The notes under the pieces were generated by a model that searched no databases, was not told the DNA's origin, and saw nothing but the letters and a program-made list of their open reading frames with translations. 25,200 nt of DNA from an uncultured Bacilli bacterium. GTDB taxonomy: Bacteria > Bacillota_I > Bacilli_A > RF39 > UBA660. A program made the position numbers and the translations under genes. This document shows, in pieces, positions 6,725-16,375 of the stretch (positions are counted from its first letter, which is position 1; every line of letters begins with the position of its first letter). The stretch spans positions 1 to 25,200 of the forward strand of contig CAKOPG010000019.1 in assembly GCA_934098745.1 (NCBI GenBank), written 5' to 3'.

Positions 6725-7827
6725 GGCTTCTTTATTCTTACTTTACTATTTTCTAAATTAGGTTTAATTCTCTTATATATAGTAGCATCATTTTCTATAT
6801 AAACTATCTCATCACTTATTTTCTCAAAATCACCAAAGCTTACTTCATATCCGTAGTATCCTTTATCATTTTTTCCTAAAACATAATAATATCTTAACTT
6901 TTGATTAGCTATGGGATATGAATAAGCAATAATTTCTCCTACTTCATAATGTTTAAAGAAAGTATTATAAAATATTATTTTAGCCCCTTCTTCTACTTCC
7001 ATATTAAAATATAATCTATTTCCTATATAATTAATAACTTTAGTTAATTGTCCTTCTTTTAATTTATCACATACTGATAAAACATTATCTAATCCAGCCA
7101 TACAAAATGAATTATTTACATATCTATCATGATCATTATTTGGATAATTAAAAGCATATAAAATATATTTACAAGTATCTCCTCTAGTAGTTATTGGAGC
7201 TAAGTATAACATATCATCTACTATCTTTAAAATAAGATATGGTCTTTGATAGTATTTACTATCATATTTATTAGCATACTTCATAAGACTTCCATCTTTT
7301 ATATAAACAATATGTCCCTCTTCTAAATGATTACCTCTTTTAATAAAACTATTATAATTCATTTCTATAAATGCTCCATTATCACGATGATTTATTATTT
7401 TATACATTAATTCCCTACTCTTACTAGCCCATGGTGTATCTTGATAATAGAAATATATATATCTAATATACTGTTTAGCTTCTCTTATTTCTCCATTTAA
7501 CATATATGCTAAAGCTAATAAATACATCTTTTTAGGTAACGGTTTTTCTATTCCACCTAATACCCTAATTACCTCGTCACTTCTCTTCATATAATAATAA
7601 TTAAAAGCTAATTCCATTATTTCATCATCTGTTATAGCCAATGTCTCTAATTTTCTTAAAAAACTATAACCATCATCAAATCGATGTAATTGAATTAAAC
7701 TTCTTCCATATCGACATATCGTTAAAAAATCAAGTTGATAACACTCATCAATATTCTTTTCAAATAATACAATATATTCTCTATATTTACCATTCTTATA
7801 TAAATCATTCAATCTTTCATATAACAT
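6721..7827 (-). CDS. TPR-like protein with C-terminal PemK/MazF-like domain, paralogue 1
   Basis: 368 residues. The N-terminal ~140 are helical and TPR-like (paired aromatic/Leu repeats such as LAFNYYYMKRSDEVIRVL and YLLALAYMLNGEIREAKQYI). The C-terminal part from about residue 155 resembles PemK/MazF beta barrels: EEGHIVYIKDG, QRPYLILKIVDDMLYLAPIT (compare RPvlVl...vvvaPiTs) and LDNVLSVCDKLKEGQLTKVI (compare D.i.tvd..rl...iG.l). The toxin ribonuclease residues are not evident, so it may be a structural relative. It has the same AGGGGGGATAAT-ATG leader as the gene upstream. Catalytic function is unproven; the PemK assignment is from memory of the family pattern. Confidence 0.6.
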   Translation of the reverse strand: MLYERLNDLYKNGKYREYIVLFEKNIDECYQLDFLTICRYGRSLIQLHRFDDGYSFLRKLETLAITDDEIMELAFNYYYMKRSDEVIRVLGGIEKPLPKKMYLLALAYMLNGEIREAKQYIRYIYFYYQDTPWASKSRELMYKIINHRDNGAFIEMNYNSFIKRGNHLEEGHIVYIKDGSLMKYANKYDSKYYQRPYLILKIVDDMLYLAPITTRGDTCKYILYAFNYPNNDHDRYVNNSFCMAGLDNVLSVCDKLKEGQLTKVINYIGNRLYFNMEVEEGAKIIFYNTFFKHYEVGEIIAYSYPIANQKLRYYYVLGKNDKGYYGYEVSFGDFEKISDEIVYIENDATIYKRIKPNLENSKVRIKKP

Positions 7828-7879
7828 ATTATCCCCCCTTTAAGTAGTTAATTATAATATCACAAAATTTATAAAAAGT

Positions 7880-9001
7880 CTAATTTCTCTTTCTTACTCT
7901 AGATAATACCCCATTTCTATCTTTATCTAGAGGTATTCTATTATAAATAATTTCTTTTTTACTTATTTCTACCAGTCTATCTTCTTTAATACTAAAATCT
8001 GGATAATTTACTAAATAACCATAATATTTATCATCACTTACACTTACTATATAGTAATATGATACTTTTCTAATTATTAGATTATTAGCCACTACAATTA
8101 CTTCTCCTACCTTACCTTCACCCATAAAAGTATCATAAAATTTCTTTTTACCATCGTCTAAAATACCAAAATTAAAACACATTCCAGAAAGTAAATATTT
8201 AATTAATCTATCTAATTCATTTTCAATAAGTTTATCACTAACACTATATACATTATCTATTTTAGTAATACAAAAAGCATTCCCTATATATCTTTCTCCT
8301 TTACTATTCGGATAATCTTGCTGAAACAATGCATATCTATATCTACTATAATTAAATGTTACTGGCGCTAAATATAGTGTATCTCCTTCTCTTTTTAAAA
8401 TAACAAATGGTCTTCTACAGTTTTTTGAATCATTTTCAAAAACATAATTACATTCAAGTTTTTCTTCATCATTTAAATAAATAACATAACCTTCTTCTAA
8501 CTTATTACCTTTATCTACAAAATCATCATAACTTATTTCTATAAAAGCATCTTTTTCATAATGATTCTTAATCTTTTTCATTAAATCCTCACTCTTAAAA
8601 GCCCATCTAGATTCTCCATAATAATATAATATATAATTAATATACTGTTTAGCTTCTTCAAAATCACCCTTAAACATATATATTTTAGCTAATAAATAAA
8701 TTTTTTGTGGCGTAGTTTTTTTAACATAAGTTAATACTCTTAAAGCATCTTCTAATTTATTACAACAATAATAATTAAAAGCTAACTCTAAATAATTTCT
8801 TTCTGTCATCGCCAGTTTTTCCAATTCTTTTAATACTTCATATCCACGATCATAAAAACGTTCTTTTATTAAACTACTAGCATATTTACTTGTTTCTACA
8901 TAACTAAAAGTTATTCCCTTCTTTACTCCATCATTATATAAATCTATATATTCACGATATTTTCTATCAAAATAAAGACTTTTTAATTTTTCATATAACA
9001 T
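7880..9001 (-). CDS. TPR-like protein with C-terminal PemK/MazF-like domain, paralogue 2
   Basis: 373 residues, colinear with the gene at 6721-7827 over its full length: MLYEKLKSLYFDRKYREYI, a central ELAFNYYCCNKLEDALRVL, and the barrel segment RRPFVILKREGDTLYLAPVT plus IDNVYSVSDKLIENELDRLI. The pair is clearly a tandem duplication that has diverged. The gene starts 15 nt after the Fic gene ends and reads in the same direction, so the three genes look like one transcript. No membrane segment. Role unknown. Confidence 0.6.
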   Translation of the reverse strand: MLYEKLKSLYFDRKYREYIDLYNDGVKKGITFSYVETSKYASSLIKERFYDRGYEVLKELEKLAMTERNYLELAFNYYCCNKLEDALRVLTYVKKTTPQKIYLLAKIYMFKGDFEEAKQYINYILYYYGESRWAFKSEDLMKKIKNHYEKDAFIEISYDDFVDKGNKLEEGYVIYLNDEEKLECNYVFENDSKNCRRPFVILKREGDTLYLAPVTFNYSRYRYALFQQDYPNSKGERYIGNAFCITKIDNVYSVSDKLIENELDRLIKYLLSGMCFNFGILDDGKKKFYDTFMGEGKVGEVIVVANNLIIRKVSYYYIVSVSDDKYYGYLVNYPDFSIKEDRLVEISKKEIIYNRIPLDKDRNGVLSRVRKRN

Positions 9002-9016
9002 ATTATCCCCCCTATA

Positions 9017-10141
9017 TTAATTTCTATGTAATACTAAATGTCTTACTTTATCACTACAATCATCTATACTTTCTAAATTTAAGCCAATATTCATATTATG
9101 TCTTTCTTGGTCCATATATCCTTTAGTAAACCCCTTATCTAAAATTACCCCTTTATCTATTAAAGGACTAATCATTTTATCAAATAATTCACCCGGTCTT
9201 TTAGGAAAATTAAAACGATTATAAAAACTTGTTAAATCTTTTACTGTTATATTTCCTTTAATTGTTAAAAGATAATTAATCAACTGTAAATCTTCTTTCG
9301 ATAACTGATTCATATTAGCCTTATTAATCTTATTAACAATATATTCTTTTTCAAGTTCCCATAAAACTTGCGTAAGCATATATCTTAAAAATAAAGTAAC
9401 ATCCCCCATTGCTCTAGCATTAATAATACTCTTTTCATATTCTCCTCTAGCAAAAGCAATAGCTTGATTAAATATAATATATGGATAAACCTGATTATTT
9501 AACATATACCACATAGCAACTGTCCTACTAGTACGTCCATTGACATCAAAATAAGGATGAACATAAACAAAATAAAAATGCATTATCTGAGATTTAATAA
9601 AAACATCCATCTCATCTTTACTAGAAGGACTATTCACGTATTCAAAGAATAAATCCATATATTTATCTAACTTTATAGCTTCCATTCCCGTAAAATTATC
9701 ATTTCTTAAATGATTTCCCTTTAAAATAATTACTCCTCTAGTACGATAGTATTCTCCCATATACTTAATATCATCATAAGACAACAGCCCCTTACTAAGA
9801 ATACCATATAACTCTCTTAAACTATCCTTATCTATTCTATCATGTGTAAGAATATATTTATACCCCATATATAAATTAAGAATTCTTTTTTTAGTATTAT
9901 TATCTGGATTATTAAAAGATTTAATAACTCTATCTATATAACTTAAATCATCATTAATTCCCTCTATTGTATTATTAGACTTAATTTCAGGTCCCATCAT
10001 CATTTTCTTAGCAAAAGAATAACTATGCATATATTCTTCATCTTCTAAAAAACTTAATAATTCATCTATATAAGGACTTAAAATCTTTTCATTATAACTT
10101 AAGTATCTACCATCTTCCATTAATAAATTAACCTTTATCAT
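9017..10141 (-). CDS. Fic-family protein (AMPylase-type), class II
   Basis: ATG 10141 is chosen because AAGGGG sits 7-8 nt upstream; the frame extends to 10159 without one. The Fic core motif is HPYFDVNGRTSR (about residues 195-206), close to the consensus HPFx(D/E)GNGRxxR: the invariant His, the acidic residue and the Arg are present, but Gly before Asn is replaced by Val. The N-terminal SNNTIEG matches the inhibitory-helix motif of class II Fic proteins, which places Glu in the active site to restrain activity. A winged-helix-like C-terminus (DLQLINYLLTIKGNITVKDL) follows, as is common in this subfamily. Such enzymes transfer AMP or related groups to protein hydroxyls. Targets unknown; the co-transcribed TPR/PemK-like proteins are candidates. 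Confidence 0.85.
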   Translation of the reverse strand: MIKVNLLMEDGRYLSYNEKILSPYIDELLSFLEDEEYMHSYSFAKKMMMGPEIKSNNTIEGINDDLSYIDRVIKSFNNPDNNTKKRILNLYMGYKYILTHDRIDKDSLRELYGILSKGLLSYDDIKYMGEYYRTRGVIILKGNHLRNDNFTGMEAIKLDKYMDLFFEYVNSPSSKDEMDVFIKSQIMHFYFVYVHPYFDVNGRTSRTVAMWYMLNNQVYPYIIFNQAIAFARGEYEKSIINARAMGDVTLFLRYMLTQVLWELEKEYIVNKINKANMNQLSKEDLQLINYLLTIKGNITVKDLTSFYNRFNFPKRPGELFDKMISPLIDKGVILDKGFTKGYMDQERHNMNIGLNLESIDDCSDKVRHLVLHRN

Positions 10142-10202
10142 TTTATCAAGCCCCTTCATTAACTATCTGCATATTATAAAATATAGTTAAATATATGTCA
10201 AG

Positions 10203-10231
10203 CAAATTAAAAGAGATAACTTATTATCTCT
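10203..10231 (-). terminator. Terminator after the P-type ATPase
   Basis: AGAGATAA-cttA-TTATCTCT stem (10212-10231). On the minus strand it is followed by TTTAATTTG. Confidence 0.65.
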
Positions 10232-12676
10232 CTATTTATTTTTTACTATATCAAAAGGCATTGTTCCAATCATCGTAAGTATAATAATTATAAACCATTT
10301 CTCTATACCTATTTCCTTCATCTTAGCAACTTCTTGTAAAAAAGGAATATATACCAAAGCTAATAAAACAATAAAAATCAAACTATTAATTCCAAGTATA
10401 ACTTTATCTCTAAAACCTTCCATAAAATTAATAATTGTTAATTTCTTACTCTTCATCGTATTAGCTACCATCATAATTGAAATAACTAATAATACATATG
10501 CCATCGTATTAGCTAATAACAAATCACCCTTCTTAACATAATATAAATATACCAAAAATACTAATAAGCTTATCAATAACCCTTGTAATATACATCTTAT
10601 TAAAGTATTTCCATCTATTATCTTATCATTCTTACTACGTGGATTCTTCTCCATAATATACTTATCATTCTTTATTCTTTGAAAAATTATCGAACTAGTC
10701 GGATCTATTAATAATTCTAATAAAACAATATGTATTGGCAATAATAAAGTAGGTAATTTTAATAAAGGTATTAATAAAGATAATAAAGCAATTGGTATAT
10801 GTATCGCTATTATATAAGAAATAGCTTTCTTAATATTATTATATATATTTCTACCATTTTCTATAGCCGATACAATAGTATTAAAATTATCATCTAATAA
10901 TATAATATCTGAAGCTTCTTTAGAAACATTAGTTCCTCTTTTTCCCATAGATATACCAACATCTGCCTTTTTTAAAGCCGTCGCATCATTTATTCCATCC
11001 CCTGTCATAGCAACAACTTCCCCATTCTTTTGCAAGGCCGTAATTATTCTCATCTTATGTTCTGGATAAACTCTCGCATATATATTCGTATCTTTTACCT
11101 TCTCCTCTAATTCATTATCACTCATTTTTTCCAGTTCATACCCTGTTATAACATTATCATAATCTTTAAGTCCAATCTTTTTAGCAATCCCCATTGCTGT
11201 CTTTCCATTATCTCCTGTAATAAGCATAGTTCTAATACCCGCCGAATAACACTTTTTAATAGATTCCTTTATTCCATATCTTATCGGATCATCTAAAGTA
11301 ATTAATCCTAAAAAATCCAATCTATAATCGCTTAACTTACTCTTAACTGAAACATTCCTCTTACCAGATACAGCAATAACTCGTAACCCTTGACTAGAAA
11401 ATATATCTACTTGTTTTTTCACTTTCTTAAGCATATCATCATCAATATCACTCATTTTAATAATTGTTTCAAATGCTCCCTTAACAAATAACATATTATC
11501 ATCATTATTCTTAACTACAATTCCCATCATTTTATCTTTATTATTAAATACATATTCATGAATATTTTCATAATCATCATAACTAAGATTTTCTTTTTCT
11601 AGTATATATTTCTGAATAGCTATATCAACCGGATCATAAGAAGTCTTATGACAAGTCAACAAAGCAGCCTCATAAAAATCATTATTAACTACATAATCAT
11701 CTTTAACAACCATTTTATTTTCCGTTATCGTTCCCGTTTTATCAGTACACAACACAGAAATTCTGCCAAGATTTTCTGTAGTCCTTATATTTCTAGTCAA
11801 AGTTTTCTTCTTCGTTAAATCCATCGCTCCCATAGCTAAAAATACCGTTAATATTACCGGTATCTCTTCCGGTATTGTCGCTATAGCTACCGTTATTCCC
11901 GCTATCAAAGATGAAGAAATTCTCGTATATATATCATTATCCATATTATTAATAAAAGTAACTATTACTACCCCAAGAAATAATAAAATACTGAATATTG
12001 AATAAATCATAACAACTTTATTAACCTGTTCTTGTAAAGAACTACGTCTATTTTCTATCGAATTTAATTTATTTCCAATCCGTCCATATTCCGTATTCTT
12101 ACCAATAGCTAAAATCTTAATAATCCCGTTTCCATTAACAACATCTGTCCCTTTATAACAAACATTCTTCTTAAAATGATTAATATCATCTACCTCTTTA
12201 GTTTTATGAACTACTCTTGATTCCCCCGTTAAAAGAGATTCATTAATCGCAAGCCCATATTGTTCTAAAACAATTCCATCAGCCGGTACTCTATCACCCT
12301 CCGTAAGTATTACAATATCCGAAACTACTAATTCTTCACTATTAATAAGTATCTCTTTTCCATTTCTAATTACTCTAACATTTACATCTGCCAATTTATT
12401 TAATTCTTCCAGAGCTTTATCGGTCTTATATCCTTGAAAAAATTCAATTCCACAAGTAAAAAGTACACAAAAAAGCATGATTATTCCATCAACATACTCA
12501 TGTAAAGCAAAATAAATACTCGCAGCAACAATTAAAAAAGACAATGTAGGTTCTTTCAAAACCTTAAATATTTCTTTAATAATAGAAGTTTTTTCCTTTT
12601 TTTCTAAAACATTACTTCCATATTTCTTTCTTGATTTTATTACTTCCTCATCTGTCAACCCACTATATTTATTCAT
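10232..12676 (-). CDS. Cation-transporting P-type ATPase (P2-like, probably calcium or related)
   Basis: 814 residues with AGAGGTG before the ATG. All P-type signatures are visible: LLTGES (about 148-153, actuator domain), PEEIP in the fourth membrane helix (about 269-273), phosphorylation site DKTGTIT (Asp about 312), nucleotide-domain FVKGAFETI, MLITGDN, and hinge MTGDGINDATALKKADVG. The C-terminal part has several membrane helices, including LLELLIDPTSSIIF, and the typical MEKNPRSKND sequence. There is no heavy-metal-binding CxxC N-terminus, which argues against P1B copper/zinc pumps. Cation specificity cannot be set from sequence alone. It is the last gene of a cluster with the MGMT and Tim44-like genes (10 nt gap). 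Confidence 0.9.
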   Translation of the reverse strand: MNKYSGLTDEEVIKSRKKYGSNVLEKKEKTSIIKEIFKVLKEPTLSFLIVAASIYFALHEYVDGIIMLFCVLFTCGIEFFQGYKTDKALEELNKLADVNVRVIRNGKEILINSEELVVSDIVILTEGDRVPADGIVLEQYGLAINESLLTGESRVVHKTKEVDDINHFKKNVCYKGTDVVNGNGIIKILAIGKNTEYGRIGNKLNSIENRRSSLQEQVNKVVMIYSIFSILLFLGVVIVTFINNMDNDIYTRISSSLIAGITVAIATIPEEIPVILTVFLAMGAMDLTKKKTLTRNIRTTENLGRISVLCTDKTGTITENKMVVKDDYVVNNDFYEAALLTCHKTSYDPVDIAIQKYILEKENLSYDDYENIHEYVFNNKDKMMGIVVKNNDDNMLFVKGAFETIIKMSDIDDDMLKKVKKQVDIFSSQGLRVIAVSGKRNVSVKSKLSDYRLDFLGLITLDDPIRYGIKESIKKCYSAGIRTMLITGDNGKTAMGIAKKIGLKDYDNVITGYELEKMSDNELEEKVKDTNIYARVYPEHKMRIITALQKNGEVVAMTGDGINDATALKKADVGISMGKRGTNVSKEASDIILLDDNFNTIVSAIENGRNIYNNIKKAISYIIAIHIPIALLSLLIPLLKLPTLLLPIHIVLLELLIDPTSSIIFQRIKNDKYIMEKNPRSKNDKIIDGNTLIRCILQGLLISLLVFLVYLYYVKKGDLLLANTMAYVLLVISIMMVANTMKSKKLTIINFMEGFRDKVILGINSLIFIVLLALVYIPFLQEVAKMKEIGIEKWFIIIILTMIGTMPFDIVKNK

Positions 12677-12686
12677 TTTTCACCTC

Positions 12687-13217
12687 TTAACTAATATATT
12701 TAGCCGTATCAAACTCTTCCATCTTATTACATTCATTTTCTAGTAATTTAATCTTATTTTTTATTCCCCCACCATAACCAGTCAACTTTTTATTTACAGA
12801 AACAACTCTATGACAAGGAACAATAATACATATTGGATTACTACCTACTGCTTGTCCCACTGCCTGAGCTGACATTCTTTTAATATTTCTTTCCTTAGCT
12901 ATTTTCTTAGCTATATCATTATAAGTAATAACTTCTCCAAATGGAATATCTTTAATAATATCAATAACCATCTTTCTAAAAGGCGTCATATTATCTATCT
13001 TATATTTAGGAATAAAATCAGGATCCTTCCCCCTAAAATATATCTCTAACCATTTTTTCGTATTCCTAAATATATCCAAGTCTTTATATTCATAATTATT
13101 CTTAAATTTTAAAGCATCTTTTGAATTTTCAAAATATAATCCCGTTAAATATTCTGCATCACTAACAAGAATAATATCATCATATCCATCTTCAGTTTTA
13201 TATCTATCTATATACAT
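12687..13217 (-). CDS. ogt: Methylated-DNA--protein-cysteine methyltransferase
   Basis: 176 residues, within the normal size range. It repairs O6-methylguanine (and O4-methylthymine) by suicidal transfer to a cysteine. The active site PCHRVV (Cys135) is intact, preceded by SAQAVGQAVGSNPICIIV and followed by the GYGGG loop. The N-terminal pseudo-RNaseH part is shorter and divergent. The start is ATG 13217, with GGTGA just upstream. It sits 13 nt after the Tim44-like gene and 10 nt before the ATPase gene, so it is probably co-transcribed. Confidence 0.92.
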   Translation of the reverse strand: MYIDRYKTEDGYDDIILVSDAEYLTGLYFENSKDALKFKNNYEYKDLDIFRNTKKWLEIYFRGKDPDFIPKYKIDNMTPFRKMVIDIIKDIPFGEVITYNDIAKKIAKERNIKRMSAQAVGQAVGSNPICIIVPCHRVVSVNKKLTGYGGGIKNKIKLLENECNKMEEFDTAKYIS

Positions 13218-13230
13218 AAATCACCATATA

Positions 13231-13824
13231 CTAATCTTCTATCATAACCATATCTATTTTATCTTTAGGAAGAATTTCCATAAGAATCCATTTATTATCT
13301 TCATTTTTCATAAATTTCCAAAATTCCCCAAATGATTTTGCTTTCTTACTTCCAGATAATCTTTCTTTATTCTTAATATCAATTACATAGTTTATCATAC
13401 TACCCTTTATATAAAACCAAATAAAATCTTTCTTATCATCATCAAAATTCTTTACTACTACCGGCTTAACACTTAATAATTTAATCTTTTTTAAAATATT
13501 TTTCTTATTATCTACTCTCATCCATTTCAACCTAGAATTAAATACCTCATATAATTCTTTCCCCATATAATCTTTAGCCTTACCAATATCATCATCCGTC
13601 CATGATTTCTCTACCACATTATAAGTTTTAATTACTTGCTTAGAAATATTTTTATAATTCCATTTCTTATCTTTATTAAACAGTTCATCTAAAATATATT
13701 TATTCCTAATAGAAGCCATCATAATTCTATAATTATAAATAATTACTTTCCTAAATAAAATAAATATAACTAATATACATATAATAATTTTATAAGTTAT
13801 ATTTATATCTAATATATCTGCCAT
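13231..13824 (-). CDS. Membrane-anchored Tim44-like domain protein
   Basis: 197 residues: an N-terminal membrane helix (YKIIICILVIFILF), then a Tim44-like/NTF2-fold domain recognisable by VVEKSWTDDDIGKAKDYMGK, then a central IKLLSVKPVVVKNF and FGEFWKFMKNEDNKWILMEI near the end. This is the bacterial domain often found as a single-pass, cytoplasm- or surface-facing module. Ribosome site AAGGAAGGG; a TATAAT on the minus strand at 13850-13855 probably starts the three-gene transcript. Molecular function unknown. Confidence 0.75.
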   Translation of the reverse strand: MADILDINITYKIIICILVIFILFRKVIIYNYRIMMASIRNKYILDELFNKDKKWNYKNISKQVIKTYNVVEKSWTDDDIGKAKDYMGKELYEVFNSRLKWMRVDNKKNILKKIKLLSVKPVVVKNFDDDKKDFIWFYIKGSMINYVIDIKNKERLSGSKKAKSFGEFWKFMKNEDNKWILMEILPKDKIDMVMIED

Positions 13825-14120
13825 CTTATCCCTTCCTTACTATATACTTATTATACTAAAATTTTTAAATAATTTATATGTTCATTAAACATCTCAAAAA
13901 AACTTTATCTAAGTTAAATACGTTCTCTACCATCACTTACAATATAAGTTTAACATACATAAACTAGTAAGTCAACATAAAGCAATACATTCGTTTGTTT
14001 TAACACAAAAAGTTTATAAAGAAAAAAATAGTTTTTAAAAGAACTTTATATCCCCTTTTATTTTGTCATACCAAAAAAATATCTGACATAATTTTTCTTT
14101 TATTCTTAAATAAAGATAAT
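13825..14120. other. Intergenic stretch, only a promoter seen
   Basis: Apart from the likely -10 at 13850-13855 for the minus-strand cluster, I see no gene, strong hairpin or repeat in this AT-rich gap. Confidence 0.5.
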
Positions 14121-14139
14121 AAAAAGAGCATTCCTGCTC
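14121..14139 (-). terminator. Terminator after the small coupled gene
   Basis: GAGCA-ggaa-TGCTC hairpin followed by TTTTTAT on the minus strand. Confidence 0.65.
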
Positions 14140-14152
14140 ATAAAATTATAAT

Positions 14153-14401
14153 TTATTTTTTAAATGGATGTTTTAATTTATCTTTTATTGCCGTTGTTAT
14201 AATTTCAGAAAAAACTTCATAATAATGCTCTGCAATAATTTCATCTACCTTTAATTGTTCAATAAATTCTTGTATAATTTTTTCCTTATTTGATTTTCCA
14301 ACTACTGGTATATCATTTACTATATTTGAAAATATTAACAAAGATTTATCATCTAATTTTAATTCATCTTGTACTTTTTTCATTACTTGTTTATTATTCA
14401 T
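14153..14401 (-). CDS. Small hypothetical protein, coupled to the broken XRE regulator
   Basis: 82 residues, soluble and helical in appearance, with Glu/Lys/Ile-rich heptad-like patterns and no membrane segment. Its ATG overlaps the final codons of the upstream regulator frame (stop at 14394-14396), an arrangement typical of translational coupling. I do not recognise the family. Context suggests it partners or modulates the membrane XRE regulator it was made with. It may be obsolete now that the regulator is degraded. Confidence 0.6.
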   Translation of the reverse strand: MNNKQVMKKVQDELKLDDKSLLIFSNIVNDIPVVGKSNKEKIIQEFIEQLKVDEIIAEHYYEVFSEIITTAIKDKLKHPFKK

Positions 14402-15184
14402 TCACATTACCATACATTGTCCCTTTTGAATCTAATTGAATCTGATATCCATATTTAAATACATAAGAAATTGCAAATATTATTAAAACTAAAATATAAT
14501 TAGTCAATTCTATTTCTATATTAAAATCTAATGAATATATTCCACTAACAATACCACCTAATAAATCCTGAGATAAAATATAAAGTAAATATTGCTATAT
14601 TCCTAATATATCCTACATTTTCCATCTTAAATGGTGTTTCATTATCATGAATATTTTTAAATAGTTTTTGAATACTAGAAAATAATCTATTTATTGCATA
14701 CATTGCAAATATAAAAGATAATTCTATAAATATTGTTAAAGATACTCTCCCCCCCTTTAGACATTTCAAAAACCTTTATAATAGTTTCATTTTCTACTTC
14801 TTTATCAAAGTCTATTCTATATTCCTTTTTATTTTTCAATTTTACTTTTAAAGATTTATCAACCACTTCATAATTAACATCTCTTCCACATATAGTAGCA
14901 GTATCTTTTTCAGTATCAATATTCGTATTAATTGATATATATGTATTAATAATTGTAACCAATCCAGCAATAATAATTGCTAAAACAGAAATATATTTAA
15001 AAATATTACTAATCATATATATTAACTTTGTAATACCTTTCATTTTTCTTTGTTCATCTTTTTTAAACTTAACAATACTCATTTTAATTTCATCATCTAA
15101 AAAATTTATATCAATAAAATCTTCGTGAACCAATTCATTAATTTTACATTTGAATATAGTACATAAGCCCATTATATTTTGCAT
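14394..15184 (-). pseudogene. Degraded XRE-type membrane regulator (N-terminal HTH lost, two frameshifts)
   Basis: The first residues (IMGLCTIFKCKINELVHEDF) match the last helix of an XRE DNA-binding domain followed by the linker typical of Clostridia/Bacilli XRE-membrane regulators, so the HTH itself is missing. Membrane helix MISNIFKYISVLAIIIAGLV and a short outer domain follow. At a G7 run (14749-14755, C on the plus strand) the frame breaks; removing one G restores KGGRVSLTIFIELSFIFAMY. A second break near 14575-14590 leads to ILSQDLLGGIVSGIYSLDFN and the end at 14394. The gene begins right after the GNAT-Nudix stop, as if the 5' part was deleted. If the indels are sequencing errors, it would still lack the HTH. 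Confidence 0.75.
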
Positions 15185-15202
15185 ACTTAAATAATTTTTG
15201 AG

Positions 15203-16285
15203 TTATATATCACTGCTATCTATATTCATAAAATAATTCATAAATATTAATCCATGAGATTTAGTCATTTTTTCTTGAAGAATTAAATTATATATTTCAT
15301 CTTCTGACATATAACTAACACTATCAACTTCTTCTTTCTGCAGTGAAAGTTTATTAATATCAATATCTTCTTCTAAATAATAAATATCTGCAAAAGGAAT
15401 ACCTAAAAGTATATCATCAATATATTTTAACTTTTCTTTTTTTATTTCTATTCCTAACTCTTCTTTTAGTTCTCTTGTAATAGCATCTTTTGAAGTTTCA
15501 TTATATAAAACATGACCACCAGTCGAACTATATAATCCACCTTTTTCTTTCGATGTTTTTTGAATCAGATATTTTCCATCTTTATTTTTTATAAATACAA
15601 CGGCAATTAAAATATGATCGCCAATATTTAATCTTTCACCTCTAATAATTTTCTTATTTGTTTTATTTTTTTTATTATCATATAAATTTAAATACTCTAT
15701 TTTGCTTTCTGATTTTGTGTATTCTTCTTTTGTTATTTCATAGCAATAACATTCAGTTTTTTTAGTTTGAATAGTATATTTAATCAATTTTGTTTTATTT
15801 AACCTACGAAAACCAAATTTCTCCATAATCTTCCATGAAGCTGGATTTTCTATTGCAGCACACGTTTCTATTTTTTCAATTCCAACTTCGTAAAACATAT
15901 AGTCAAGCATTAATTTAGCTGCTTCTGTTCCGAATCCCATTCCTTGATAACGTGAATATAAAAACCAACCAACATCTCTTATAGAATCATTATTTTTATT
16001 ACCACTTTCATCATAAGAACTTTGACAGCTTACTTGACCAATACATTCATTCTTTGTTTTTAAAATTATAGACCACTGAAATACATCATCATTTAATGCT
16101 ATCTCTAACTTTTTATATTGCCATTCTTTTTCTTGATCCCAATTGTAATTTATTTTTCCGACAAGATAATATTTAGCAACATCAATGTCACATAAAATAT
16201 TCCAAATAACTTTTAAATCTTCTTCCTTAGTAGGCCTTAAAATTAAGTTTTCAGATTCTAATACTTTTGAACCAATATATTTCAT
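15203..16285 (-). CDS. GNAT acetyltransferase - Nudix hydrolase fusion
   Basis: The N-terminal half is a RimJ/RimL-type GNAT domain: LILRPTKEEDLKVIWNIL, acetyl-CoA loop RYQGMGFGTEAAK, and ETCAAIENPASWKIMEKFGF. The C-terminal half is a Nudix hydrolase with a perfect box (G-x5-E-x7-REL-KEELGI, within GGHVLYNETSKDAITRELKE). The fusion joins an amino-group acetylase with a pyrophosphohydrolase; substrates unknown. ATG 16285 is preferred to the frame start at 16306, because a TATAAT with extended -10 at 16312-16317 would place the transcript start at about 16305 and GATGGTG precedes 16285. The 5' side abuts the IS1595 element. Confidence 0.83.
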   Translation of the reverse strand: MKYIGSKVLESENLILRPTKEEDLKVIWNILCDIDVAKYYLVGKINYNWDQEKEWQYKKLEIALNDDVFQWSIILKTKNECIGQVSCQSSYDESGNKNNDSIRDVGWFLYSRYQGMGFGTEAAKLMLDYMFYEVGIEKIETCAAIENPASWKIMEKFGFRRLNKTKLIKYTIQTKKTECYCYEITKEEYTKSESKIEYLNLYDNKKNKTNKKIIRGERLNIGDHILIAVVFIKNKDGKYLIQKTSKEKGGLYSSTGGHVLYNETSKDAITRELKEELGIEIKKEKLKYIDDILLGIPFADIYYLEEDIDINKLSLQKEEVDSVSYMSEDEIYNLILQEKMTKSHGLIFMNYFMNIDSSDI

Positions 16286-16311
16286 AAGTAAAGCACCATC
16301 TTTCATGTAAT

Positions 16312-16320
16312 ATTATAACA
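16312..16320 (-). promoter_or_regulatory. Extended -10 promoter for the GNAT-Nudix gene
   Basis: TGTTATAAT on the minus strand. No convincing -35 is present, which is tolerable with an extended -10. It lies about 45 bp from the end of the adjacent insertion element. Confidence 0.5.
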
Positions 16321-16375
16321 TGAATTTTATAAAACTGGCTTATTAATAACTTTTTTAAATAAGTTGTGTTAAGCT

